This document shows, piece by piece, positions 33,798-42,142 of a stretch of DNA of 53,844 nt (its first letter is position 1; each line of letters starts with the position of its first letter). The stretch lies in the NCBI GenBank assembly GCA_964619485.1, contig CAZUCI010000010.1:1-53844 (forward strand). The letters are read 5' to 3'. The notes below the pieces were generated by a model. The model had not been told where the DNA came from. It worked only from the letters and a program-made list of their open reading frames with translations, and made no database searches. This DNA is from UBA2882 sp964619485 (GTDB lineage Bacteria; Bacillota; Clostridia; Lachnospirales; Lachnospiraceae). A program made the position numbers and the translations under genes.

Positions 33798-36700
33798 ATG
33801 AAAGTCATTAAAAAGCATTTCAAAAAATTCATATGTATATTGGTTACGATAGCAATATTTTCTGGTATATTTGCTTTGAATTTGACAAAAAATGCAACAG
33901 ATGTATCCGCTAAACAGAATACTTTTTATTCAGTTCATCAAAAATATGATACACCGTCATCATTAAAGGTGTTGGAAGTGACAGCATCACCTGATTATAC
34001 CGAGTTGGGATACTATTTTGTTAAGCCCTCAACAGATGATAGAACAATATTACAATATACATATGGCAGACGCTTCAATACATATGCAACAGATACAGAT
34101 GCTTCAAATAATGAGGCTATGGTTGCATTTGCGTTGCGAAGATTTGGTATGGTCAAGCCATTTGGTGCCGATGCGGTTGTTGGAACTTTGTCGGAGTATC
34201 CTATTTATGATTCTGGCAAAAAAGGCCTTTTTGGTACAGCTGGATCTAATGATTTTGCAGCATATGACATTGCTTCCGGAAAATTGGTGAAAGGCCATTA
34301 TGAACTGGCAAATAACGGAAATTATAAACTTGCGGATGGGTATGTAATTGGTTCAGGGAATGAAACACTGGTGGATGCGTATGATACAGATGGAAACTCT
34401 TTGGATAATTTAGAGCAAAATTATATTTATAAGCAGGAAGCTGTCAGTGCAAACACAATCCCTAATATTGCTTCTTCTGTCAGTGCAAATACCTTAATAA
34501 ATGTTTATAAAAAGATAATAGGCGGCAGTGGATTGCCAGAGGGTGTTTCTGTAGCATCTGCTAAGGATGGAAACATAAGCTTTGTTTATCTGGCAAATAA
34601 AGACGATTTATACTATGGATATAGCGCAGACTCTAATGTTGGTTTCCTTTTCCAAAATAGAAATTACAGGGTTGGAGACTGGATTAAAGAATATATTCTT
34701 GGTGACGCAGGAAAAGCAGGAGACGTATCTTATACTACAAAAACACTTAATGAGTTGACGCCGGATGAAATAAAAAATTATGATTTGATATATATATCCG
34801 GAACAGCAGATGAATATGCAGGGATTGAGATGTCTTCACAGGTAGTAAAGGAATTGTACAATCAATCAGCGATTTATCATAAGGCTGTCCTGATGGATTA
34901 TGCACTTTATAATGATGCGGATGGATTATCCAATCTTGATAGACTGGCTCTGCTTTTGTGGCAGGATAATCAGACAACGATATCCATTCAGAATTTTTGC
35001 AGTGCATGCTTTTCGACGGTGATGGTTGATGATCCGGCGGGAAGTGATACTAAGATATCTGCGTCGGAAATAGCAGATATTGATTCTTTTCTTGCGACAA
35101 TGACAGACACAAACAGTGAAGGATATCTTTTTTTAAGGCCTTCTATGTTATCTGGTTATAATGGTAATTTCGCAGTCAACAACGTTTATGTTTATAATCA
35201 TCACTATACAGATTTTCAAAGTTCGAAATTAACGGATTTCCAAACGGATGCGCTGGATAACTTTGCAAATGGTGATTTGAACAGTTTGTATACGAATGGT
35301 GCAATTTCAACTGGATTTCAAAGTGTTTTAGCATTCATCGTATACAATAATGAAAAGCTTACTGCAGCGAAGAATACAGATCCTGCAATTGACTTGGGAA
35401 GTATGACTCCCGGCTACGTTACACCGGCAATTGCAATTCAGTATATTCTCTCTTATAAAGGTGAAGACCTTGCGCTTTCCAAGGGAACCTACAGTGTGTT
35501 GGAGATTGAACCAACCAGGGCGTTTAAATTTAATTCGACTATGGAAACCAGGGGTTACACGCTGGAGACAGCTGAGGTAAAAGATGCAAGAAAGAATTTT
35601 GTTTCCAGGTGCATCAATGAAAAGATGACTGCAGATAATCAGATGGATCTGGTTACCTTTACCAGTATTACCATTGACCAGTTTAATACGATGCAGACCG
35701 ATTTACTGAGTGATTACGACCTGGTCTATATCGGTGCAGATTATAGCGCTAACTATCTGGTGTCAGAGGCAAAAACTGTCAGTATCAGCGGAAACGGACT
35801 GGTGATGGAGAATAAGAATGTACCTTATTATCCGGCTGACAGGAATATGACAGGAAATGTCTATTATAATCTGGGCTCAAAGGTTCAGAATTCAGATTTA
35901 AATTATTTCTCTTCCAGGGATTTAACCAGGGCAAAGCTGACCGAAATGAAGAGCTATCTTCAGAATCAGGGACTTGTCATTGTTGATGGAGAGCTGATGC
36001 GGTCCTTAACAAAGGGGAATAAGCTTATTAACCCAACAGCTGTGACCAATGGTAATGTGGCTGAGCTGAATGATACAGGGCGTATGGATAATTCTTCTAA
36101 TATGTATGAATTATTCCAGTATGCATTGGGGCAGAGTGTTTCGGCAAATGATGCAGCTACTATTTTCACGAACTTTATCAGTGAAGCAGATCTGGTTAAT
36201 AACATGACGCCAAGAGCTGAAGTGATTAACTATTTGAACAGAGCCAGGGTAACACTGAATATGCTTGAGCAGCCAACCCCATACCAGTATGCAGATAAGG
36301 GTGGAAATGTGGCTTATTTATCCGCAGACAGTAAGACGGGCAAGTATTATCTGGATTATCAGTTCGCAATCAACAGCAGCAGTGCACTTCTGGATTCCAC
36401 GGAAATGTTTGAGGTTCATTATTATCAGGATGTCAACGCAGATGGACGATTCAGTGAAACGGAAGAGCTGAAGGATTATTCTGTCACCATGGCGGCGGAT
36501 GATTCCGGTGTTACGGGAACCATAGACAGTGATGGTGTGACACATTACAACTTAAATAATGGAGTTGTATACAATCTCCGTAGGGAGATTCCATCTGATG
36601 AGGGTGGCGTTATCAACTGGTGTATTAAGGTAGAAAATGTTGGCGACAGTACGCTGTATGCAGTAGATAAGGGCTATACTGCCATTAAGCCAAGAGAGCT

Positions 36701-38540
36701 TAAGTATATCAATGCACTGCAGATTATTCCGGATGGAGATGCATCGACTGTGAATCTGGAAGCTTTGCAGGAAAAAGATGCTCTTTATCAATATTTAAAT
36801 GACAGTGCAGTTACGGATCAGTATAAGATTACGGTCAGAGCTGTGACAGTTTCACAGTTTGAAAAGGATACAGCCCACTTCAACGAGGCATACCACGACA
36901 ACTATACGTCTGTGGAGGCTATGTGGCAGGATTATTTCAATAACTTTGAACGTTCAGCAGAGGATCATGCTGGCTATATTGATACACAGATTGAAAATGA
37001 TAAAGATATGCCCATGTCAGTCAATATGCTGATTCTGGGATTTGGAGACAGCTATACGCAGTTTGGCTCTTTGAATTCCATTCGAGCCATTAATGAGTAT
37101 GTGTTATCCGGTAAGCCGGTTCTTACAAGCAATAATGTTGTAAATACAGATATTTTTGATACAACCAACAGAACCCGCTCCAACAGCTCTTACCTGTTAT
37201 CCCTGTTTGGACAGGATCGTTATGGATATACCAATGCGTCTTACACTGATTTGATAAAGGGCACCTTCTATAATAGAGGGGAAGCTACAGCCAGTGGCTA
37301 TATTGGAAATCGTGAGGGCGGTAATCAGGCAGTTGCTTATATGCAGGGCAGTGCCAGAAACAGTGTTTATATGATTCCGGCAGGATATACCAATTATTGC
37401 TGGTTAAAGACCAGAACGGTTGGCGGAAATGGAAACATATGGGCAGATCCGGTCAGAATGCTGACTAAGGATAATGATGTCACAGCAGGCGCGACGAGAA
37501 CAGATGCAGATCAGATGAATGAGGGACAGATATCACATTATCCATACTCACTGAACCAGACTATTATGCTGTCAAAATCTCATGCACAGAATTTCCAGCT
37601 TGATCTGGATGGAGATTATGATAATAATGGGACGTCGGATATTGTGGTGTGGTACACCCTTGGTGATATGAGGAACAGCAAAGGAGATATTGCTGGCAGT
37701 GCCAATATCTATTCGGCGACACCTGGTGATGGAATTAATAACTACTATATATATAATAATGGAAATGTGACCTTTACAGGATTTGGTGCAAATGGTGAGT
37801 CTGCTCTTACCAATGGTGAACGTCAGCTGTTTGTAAATACACTGCTTGCTGCCTATGAAGCAGGAATCGTCAATCCAACAGCTACCTACTATCAGACCTC
37901 AGATTCCAATGCAGGTCAGCTGGAAAGCATTGCAGTTCCTTATGATGTCAATGTAACTGGGAAGAATGCAACTGATTCTTCTATCCAGTATGACTCTACA
38001 ACCAAGGATTATCTCTATAAATTTGTAAATCCTAATTTAAACAGTGCCTCTAAAGCTCAGGGAACCAAGGCATACTTTAAGGTTCTGGATTCCAATATGG
38101 TTAAGGGGACAAAGCTTTGCAGAGTGGCATTCTATGTTGAGGTTGATGCCAAAGCAGATACGCAGTATTCCTGGAAGGATGATGGAAGAACCTTCTCCGG
38201 TAAGGTTACACAGATTCAGCTCCATGATAATACCGTAGTCAATGTGGTTCGTATTCCAATTGATATATATAAGGCTGATTTTTCCGGTTCGGCTGTTGGA
38301 ACGTCATCGACAGCCAATGCGGCAACGAATCCAACGCTGGAGGTTGGAACCATGTATGGCTTCTATGTTCCGATGGCTTTTCTGAATAACCAGGGCGCAG
38401 CCAAGATTTACATAAAGGCGGATACCTCCTTTATTCCATCAGAAGTAAGCTCCTACAGTGGAACCCAGCAGGAACGCCCACTTGGAACGGGATTTGATAT
38501 GTTTACTATCATTAAACAGGATCTTTTAAAACTGGATTAA
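33798..38540 (+). CDS. 1580-aa exported protein, candidate pilus-tip adhesin
   Basis: A very large secreted protein with a Sec-type signal: basic start, hydrophobic core at about 11-27, possible cleavage after VSA (residue 38). There is no cell-wall sorting motif and no C-terminal anchor. Three similar alpha/beta blocks can be seen: VLEVTAS with YDLIYISG (about 55-335), YSVLEIEPTR with YDLVYIGAD (565-650), and INALQIIPDGD with VNMLILGFGDSY (970-1085). Residues 878-889 (DVNADGRFSETE) match an EF-hand loop, and 1269-1281 (DLDGDYDNNGTSD) is another Asp-rich calcium-type loop. From memory it resembles proteins labelled DUF5057. It is the last gene of the pilus operon, where Gram-negative systems carry pilY1, so I infer a pilus-associated adhesin. 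Function is unproven. Confidence 0.7.
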   Translation: MKVIKKHFKKFICILVTIAIFSGIFALNLTKNATDVSAKQNTFYSVHQKYDTPSSLKVLEVTASPDYTELGYYFVKPSTDDRTILQYTYGRRFNTYATDTDASNNEAMVAFALRRFGMVKPFGADAVVGTLSEYPIYDSGKKGLFGTAGSNDFAAYDIASGKLVKGHYELANNGNYKLADGYVIGSGNETLVDAYDTDGNSLDNLEQNYIYKQEAVSANTIPNIASSVSANTLINVYKKIIGGSGLPEGVSVASAKDGNISFVYLANKDDLYYGYSADSNVGFLFQNRNYRVGDWIKEYILGDAGKAGDVSYTTKTLNELTPDEIKNYDLIYISGTADEYAGIEMSSQVVKELYNQSAIYHKAVLMDYALYNDADGLSNLDRLALLLWQDNQTTISIQNFCSACFSTVMVDDPAGSDTKISASEIADIDSFLATMTDTNSEGYLFLRPSMLSGYNGNFAVNNVYVYNHHYTDFQSSKLTDFQTDALDNFANGDLNSLYTNGAISTGFQSVLAFIVYNNEKLTAAKNTDPAIDLGSMTPGYVTPAIAIQYILSYKGEDLALSKGTYSVLEIEPTRAFKFNSTMETRGYTLETAEVKDARKNFVSRCINEKMTADNQMDLVTFTSITIDQFNTMQTDLLSDYDLVYIGADYSANYLVSEAKTVSISGNGLVMENKNVPYYPADRNMTGNVYYNLGSKVQNSDLNYFSSRDLTRAKLTEMKSYLQNQGLVIVDGELMRSLTKGNKLINPTAVTNGNVAELNDTGRMDNSSNMYELFQYALGQSVSANDAATIFTNFISEADLVNNMTPRAEVINYLNRARVTLNMLEQPTPYQYADKGGNVAYLSADSKTGKYYLDYQFAINSSSALLDSTEMFEVHYYQDVNADGRFSETEELKDYSVTMAADDSGVTGTIDSDGVTHYNLNNGVVYNLRREIPSDEGGVINWCIKVENVGDSTLYAVDKGYTAIKPRELKYINALQIIPDGDASTVNLEALQEKDALYQYLNDSAVTDQYKITVRAVTVSQFEKDTAHFNEAYHDNYTSVEAMWQDYFNNFERSAEDHAGYIDTQIENDKDMPMSVNMLILGFGDSYTQFGSLNSIRAINEYVLSGKPVLTSNNVVNTDIFDTTNRTRSNSSYLLSLFGQDRYGYTNASYTDLIKGTFYNRGEATASGYIGNREGGNQAVAYMQGSARNSVYMIPAGYTNYCWLKTRTVGGNGNIWADPVRMLTKDNDVTAGATRTDADQMNEGQISHYPYSLNQTIMLSKSHAQNFQLDLDGDYDNNGTSDIVVWYTLGDMRNSKGDIAGSANIYSATPGDGINNYYIYNNGNVTFTGFGANGESALTNGERQLFVNTLLAAYEAGIVNPTATYYQTSDSNAGQLESIAVPYDVNVTGKNATDSSIQYDSTTKDYLYKFVNPNLNSASKAQGTKAYFKVLDSNMVKGTKLCRVAFYVEVDAKADTQYSWKDDGRTFSGKVTQIQLHDNTVVNVVRIPIDIYKADFSGSAVGTSSTANAATNPTLEVGTMYGFYVPMAFLNNQGAAKIYIKADTSFIPSEVSSYSGTQQERPLGTGFDMFTIIKQDLLKLD

Positions 38541-38620
38541 CGTACAAAAGAAAACAAAATTAAAAAAGAAAAATATTCCCAAAGAACCACCACATGTTTT
38601 TGTGAAATATGTGTAAAATA

Positions 38621-38650
38621 AAAAAAAGACCTTTACAGGTCTTTTTTTTT
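38621..38650 (+). terminator. Rho-independent terminator of the pilus operon
   Basis: AAAAAGACC, loop TTTACA, GGTCTTTTT followed by more T: a compact intrinsic terminator with an A-tract in front, so it may also work in the other direction. It ends the long transcription unit begun near 19290. Confidence 0.85.
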
Positions 38651-38713
38651 AGTGTATAGTTTGAATCGTCTACGCGGACAGTAGGAAAATACAGGGTTTG
38701 CGAGGATTTTTGT

Positions 38714-38742
38714 TTGAGAAGAATGAACAACCGCTATATTAT
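38714..38742 (+). promoter_or_regulatory. topA: Candidate sigma-A promoter of topA
   Basis: TTGAGA (38714-38719), 17 bp, TATTAT (38737-38742). Transcription would start near 38749 and leave a leader of about 75 bases. The 283 bases between the pilus operon and topA hold this promoter, the terminator and the leader hairpin, but no gene. Confidence 0.55.
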
Positions 38743-38765
38743 TTTTTAAATTGTGAGAAATGAAA

Positions 38766-38804
38766 GGCATCAGGACTTCGTCAGCTGTGCTGACACCTCA
38801 TGCC
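38766..38804 (+). promoter_or_regulatory. Hairpin in the topA leader
   Basis: Inner stem GTCAGC/GCTGAC (38780-38785 with 38789-38794) around TGT, and outer stem GGCATCAGG/CCTCATGCC (38766-38774 with 38796-38804) with one C-C mismatch, joined by an asymmetric internal loop. No T-run follows, so it is not a terminator. It ends about 7 bases before the ribosome binding site AGGGG of topA. Confidence 0.55.
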
Positions 38805-38823
38805 AAAAACAAGGGGAATTAGA

Positions 38824-40902
38824 ATGGCAAAATACTTAGTAATTGTAGAATCACCTGCGAAGGTTAAAACAATCAAGAAGTTCCTGGGACCAAATTATGA
38901 AGTAATGGCAAGTAATGGTCATGTAAGGGATTTACCAAAGAGTCAGCTGGGAATTGATGTGGAGCATGATTATGAGCCAAAATATATCACGATCAGGGGA
39001 AAAGGTGATATTTTAGCAGCACTGCGTAAGGAAGTCAAAAAAGCAGAAAAAATTTATCTTGCAACTGACCCTGACCGCGAGGGAGAAGCTATTTCCTGGC
39101 ATCTTTATATGGCACTGAAGCTGGAAAATAAAAAAGTATATAGAATTACCTTTAATGAAATCACTAAAAATGCAGTAAAGGAATCCTTAAAGAGCCCAAG
39201 AGAAATCAACATGGATCTGGTAGATGCACAGCAGGCAAGACGTATGCTTGACCGTATGGTAGGATATCGTATTTCACCGCTTTTATGGGCAAAGGTAAAA
39301 CGTGGGCTGAGTGCAGGCCGTGTGCAGTCTGTTGCACTTCGTATCATCTGTGACAGAGAGGATGAAATTAATGCATTTATACCGGAGGAGTATTGGAATT
39401 TAGATGCTTCCTTTGCAATTGAAGGAGAAAAGAAACCATTAGTTGCAAAATTTTACGGAAAGCCTGGAGAAAAGATGGAAATCAAGTCCAGGGAACAGCT
39501 CGATGAAATTTTAAAGGATTTAGATAAAGCCTCCTATGCAGTTACTGATGTCAAGAAGGGTGAGAGAGTTCGTAAAGCACCTTTACCTTTTACGACTTCT
39601 ACACTGCAGCAGGAAGCAAGCAAGACATTGAATTTTTCCACACAGAAAACCATGCGTCTTGCCCAGCAGTTATATGAAGGCGTGGAGCTGAAGGGACATG
39701 GAACCGTAGGTCTGATCAGTTATCTGCGTACGGATTCCACCAGAATCTCAGTGGAGGCGTCTACAGCGGCAGCTTCCTTTATCGAAGAGAATTATGGAAA
39801 AGAGTTTAAGGCTACAGGCATTGGTAATAAGGAAGCAAAGGGAAAGATTCAGGATGCCCATGAGGCAATCCGTCCAACGGATATCAATCGTATTCCTTCT
39901 GATTTAAAGACAGCACTTCCCAGAGACCTGTTTCGTCTGTATCAGCTTATCTGGAAGCGTTTTACGGCCAGTCAGATGGCACCTGCTGTCTATGAGACAA
40001 CATCTGTTCATATTGACGGCGCCGGATATCGTTTTACCGTTGCAGCAAGCAAGATTACCTTTGAAGGCTTTATGAGTGTATATACGGATTCAGAGGATGA
40101 GAAGACACAGTCCAATCAGCTGCTGAGGAGTCTGGATCAGAATACAAAAATGAAGTTTGATGAATTTGATTTTAAACAGCACTTTACACAGCCGCCAGCG
40201 CACTATACTGAGGCGAGCCTTGTTCGTACCATGGAGGAGATGGGCATTGGCCGTCCTTCCACCTACGCGCCTACAATTGGTACTCTTTTGGGAAGACGCT
40301 ATATTGGCAAGGAAAATAAAAACATTTTTGTAACAGAGCTTGGTGAAGTAGTAAATTCCATGATGAAAACAGCTTTTTCTTCTATTGTAGATGTAAACTT
40401 TACAGCAAACCTGGAATCTCTTTTAGATAAGGTAGAGGAAGGTGTTATTAACTGGAAGGTTGTCGTGGAAAATTTCTATCCGGATTTGGCAGAGGCAGTC
40501 TCCAAAGCGGAAAAGGAACTGGAAACCGTGGAAATTGCAGACGAGGTTTCGGATGTGGTCTGCGAGCTTTGCGGCAGAAATATGGTAATTAAATATGGAC
40601 CTCATGGTAAATTCCTGGGATGCCCCGGTTTTCCTGAATGCCGCAATACCAAACCTTATCTTGAGAAAATTGGTGTGGCATGTCCAAAGTGTGGCAAGGA
40701 TATTGTGATTAAAAAGACACAGAAGGGCAGAAGATATTACGGCTGTGAAAACAATCCGGAGTGTGATTATATGGTTTGGCAGAAACCAAGCGGAAAGCTT
40801 TGCCCAAATTGTGGGGAGATGCTCTTAGAGCATGGAAACCGGCTTGCATGTCCTAATAATGAATGCGGCTATGTGGAGAACAGACAGAAGCAGGAAGCAT
40901 AG
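38824..40902 (+). CDS. topA: DNA topoisomerase I
   Basis: A 692-aa type IA topoisomerase that relaxes negative supercoils. The Toprim domain (about 1-140) contains VIVESPAKVKTIKKFLG and the metal site in DPDREGEAISWHL; the catalytic Tyr is residue 300 in SYLRTDSTRIS; HEAIRPT and GIGRPSTYAPTI are present. The C-terminus has three zinc-ribbon modules: CELCG...CPGFPEC, CPKCG...CENNPEC and CPNCG...CPNNEC. Start is ATG 38824 behind AAGGGG; an in-frame ATG at 38800 lies inside a hairpin and has no ribosome binding site. Neighbourhood topA-codY-flgB is the conserved backbone. Confidence 0.97.
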   Translation: MAKYLVIVESPAKVKTIKKFLGPNYEVMASNGHVRDLPKSQLGIDVEHDYEPKYITIRGKGDILAALRKEVKKAEKIYLATDPDREGEAISWHLYMALKLENKKVYRITFNEITKNAVKESLKSPREINMDLVDAQQARRMLDRMVGYRISPLLWAKVKRGLSAGRVQSVALRIICDREDEINAFIPEEYWNLDASFAIEGEKKPLVAKFYGKPGEKMEIKSREQLDEILKDLDKASYAVTDVKKGERVRKAPLPFTTSTLQQEASKTLNFSTQKTMRLAQQLYEGVELKGHGTVGLISYLRTDSTRISVEASTAAASFIEENYGKEFKATGIGNKEAKGKIQDAHEAIRPTDINRIPSDLKTALPRDLFRLYQLIWKRFTASQMAPAVYETTSVHIDGAGYRFTVAASKITFEGFMSVYTDSEDEKTQSNQLLRSLDQNTKMKFDEFDFKQHFTQPPAHYTEASLVRTMEEMGIGRPSTYAPTIGTLLGRRYIGKENKNIFVTELGEVVNSMMKTAFSSIVDVNFTANLESLLDKVEEGVINWKVVVENFYPDLAEAVSKAEKELETVEIADEVSDVVCELCGRNMVIKYGPHGKFLGCPGFPECRNTKPYLEKIGVACPKCGKDIVIKKTQKGRRYYGCENNPECDYMVWQKPSGKLCPNCGEMLLEHGNRLACPNNECGYVENRQKQEA

Positions 40903-40924
40903 GAAAATGTAAGAATCGTGAATT

Positions 40925-40941
40925 TACAAATTGAATTTGTA
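40925..40941. promoter_or_regulatory. 17-bp perfect palindrome upstream of codY
   Basis: TACAAATT-G-AATTTGTA, an odd-length perfect palindrome, lies 30 bp upstream of the codY -35. It has the size of a dimeric regulator site but does not match the CodY consensus. No T-run follows on either strand, which argues against a terminator. Confidence 0.45.
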
Positions 40942-40971
40942 TGAAATAATCAGACAATTCTTGAAAAACAA

Positions 40972-41000
40972 TTGCACCTGTACGAAAATTGTGCTAGTAT
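40972..41000 (+). promoter_or_regulatory. codY: Candidate sigma-A promoter of codY
   Basis: TTGCAC (40972-40977), 17 bp, TAGTAT (40995-41000), about 70 bp before the codY ATG. A TG is found near, not directly before, the -10. Confidence 0.6.
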
Positions 41001-41072
41001 ATATACAAATCTTTAACAAAAGGATGCAGTCATAATTGCTTCTTTTTCTTGGAAAGAGGGATGGAATAGTAC

Positions 41073-41846
41073 ATGGGAAGCGTACAGTTGTTAGATAAGA
41101 CCAGAAAAATTGGGAAGCTGCTTCATAACAATAATACAAGCAAGGTCGTTTTTAATGATATTTGTGATGTTATGAAGGACATTTTACAGTCAAATGTTTT
41201 GGTCATCAGTAAAAAAGGTAAGATTCTTGGTGTTGGAGAGCGCAGGGAGATTGAGGTTATCACAGAGCTTATCAAGGGTGATAAGGGCGATTTTATTGAT
41301 TCTCTTTTGAATGACCGTTTTCTGGCTGTCCTCAGTACAAAGGAAAATGTAAATCTTTCCACTCTGGGCTTTGAAAGAATTGATGTTCAAAAATTCCAGG
41401 CTGTCATTGCTCCGATTGAAATAGCAGGCGAACGTCTGGGAACGCTGTTTCTTTATAAGGGCGGTGACCAGTATGATATAGATGACATTATTCTCACGGA
41501 ATATGGAGTTACTGTTGTGGGATTGGAAATGCTTCGTTCTGTCAATGAGGAAAATGCAGAGGACACGAGAAAGCATAAGGTTGTAAAGGCTGCTCTCGGA
41601 ACGCTTTCTTCATCGGAGGAAGAGGCCATCTATCATATTTTCGAGGAATTGAATGGTACAGAAGGGATTCTGGTTGCCAGCAAAATTGCAGACCGTGTAG
41701 GAATTACAAGATCTGTAATTGTTAACGCACTTCGCAAGTTTGAAAGTGCAGGCGTCATTGAGTCAAGGAGCTCGGGCATGAAGGGAACCTATATTCGTGT
41801 TTTAAATGATGCTGTTTATGATGAGATTGAAAAGCATACAAAATAG
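41073..41846 (+). CDS. codY: GTP-sensing global transcriptional repressor CodY
   Basis: A 257-aa CodY. The N-terminal GAF domain (about 1-155) senses branched-chain amino acids: LLDKTRKIGKLL at the start, VLVISKKGKILG, and APIEIAGERLGTLFLY. The C-terminal winged helix-turn-helix (about 200-250) has ASKIADRVGITRSVIVNALRKFESAGVIESR. CodY represses amino acid transport, biosynthesis and, in several Firmicutes, motility and competence genes while nutrients are plentiful. Its position directly upstream of the flagellar operon is conserved in Bacillus and many Clostridia. The ribosome binding site is weak (GGAATAG). Confidence 0.96.
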   Translation: MGSVQLLDKTRKIGKLLHNNNTSKVVFNDICDVMKDILQSNVLVISKKGKILGVGERREIEVITELIKGDKGDFIDSLLNDRFLAVLSTKENVNLSTLGFERIDVQKFQAVIAPIEIAGERLGTLFLYKGGDQYDIDDIILTEYGVTVVGLEMLRSVNEENAEDTRKHKVVKAALGTLSSSEEEAIYHIFEELNGTEGILVASKIADRVGITRSVIVNALRKFESAGVIESRSSGMKGTYIRVLNDAVYDEIEKHTK

Positions 41847-41848
41847 AA

Positions 41849-41871
41849 CCCAGCTTTCTACGAAAGCAGGG
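41849..41871 (+). other. Hairpin immediately after codY
   Basis: CCC-A-GCTTTC, loop TAC, GAAAGC-A-GGG: a 9-bp stem with one A-A mismatch starting 2 bases after the codY stop. No T-run follows; it probably protects the transcript end or pauses the polymerase before the true terminator at 41900. Confidence 0.5.
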
Positions 41872-41899
41872 TAAATAATCAAAAGGATTTGGTTGACTT

Positions 41900-41939
41900 A
41901 AAAGGATTTACTGGACAAGGTAGATCCTTTTTTCTTTTT
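41900..41939 (+). terminator. Rho-independent terminator after codY
   Basis: AAAAGGAT (41900-41907) pairs with ATCCTTTT (41924-41931), loop of 16 bases, followed by a T-rich run with one C. It separates codY from the flagellar operon. Confidence 0.75.
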
Positions 41940-42061
41940 GTTAAGTATTATATGTTGCCGGATTATGGGATTTATTGGTAGAAATTGTTTACATAACATA
42001 ATACATCTTGTGGGAAAGAATGTAAAATATACTACATAAAGTATTTTTAGAGGAAAAAACC

Positions 42062-42089
42062 TTGTGTTTTTGGGTAAATAAATTATAAT
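42062..42089 (+). promoter_or_regulatory. Candidate sigma-A promoter of the flagellar operon
   Basis: TTGTGT (42062-42067), 16 bp, TATAAT (42084-42089), about 50 bp before flgB. This agrees with the sigma-A-driven fla/che operon of Bacillus. An AT-rich inverted repeat (42023-42049) lies just upstream. The 296 bases between codY and flgB hold the two hairpins, this promoter and no gene. Confidence 0.55.
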
Positions 42090-42142
42090 GTAATAAGGTA
42101 GGTAGATTTTGCTTATTTTTGTCGGATGAAAGGAGAATCTTT

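Noticed and set aside
12384..38800. Recent mobile element carrying the pilus genes
   Set aside because: No integrase, transposase, tRNA target or flanking direct repeat was found at either end, so only an accessory insertion of unknown mechanism can be claimed.
38800..38823. Upstream ATG as start of topA
   Set aside because: It is inside the leader hairpin, has no ribosome binding site and adds eight residues not seen in the family. ATG 38824 has AAGGGG and begins with the conserved AKYLVIVESPAKV.
40951..40972. CodY box upstream of codY
   Set aside because: The stretch around TTCTTGAAAAACA matches the 15-bp consensus at only about nine positions, which is common by chance in AT-rich DNA.
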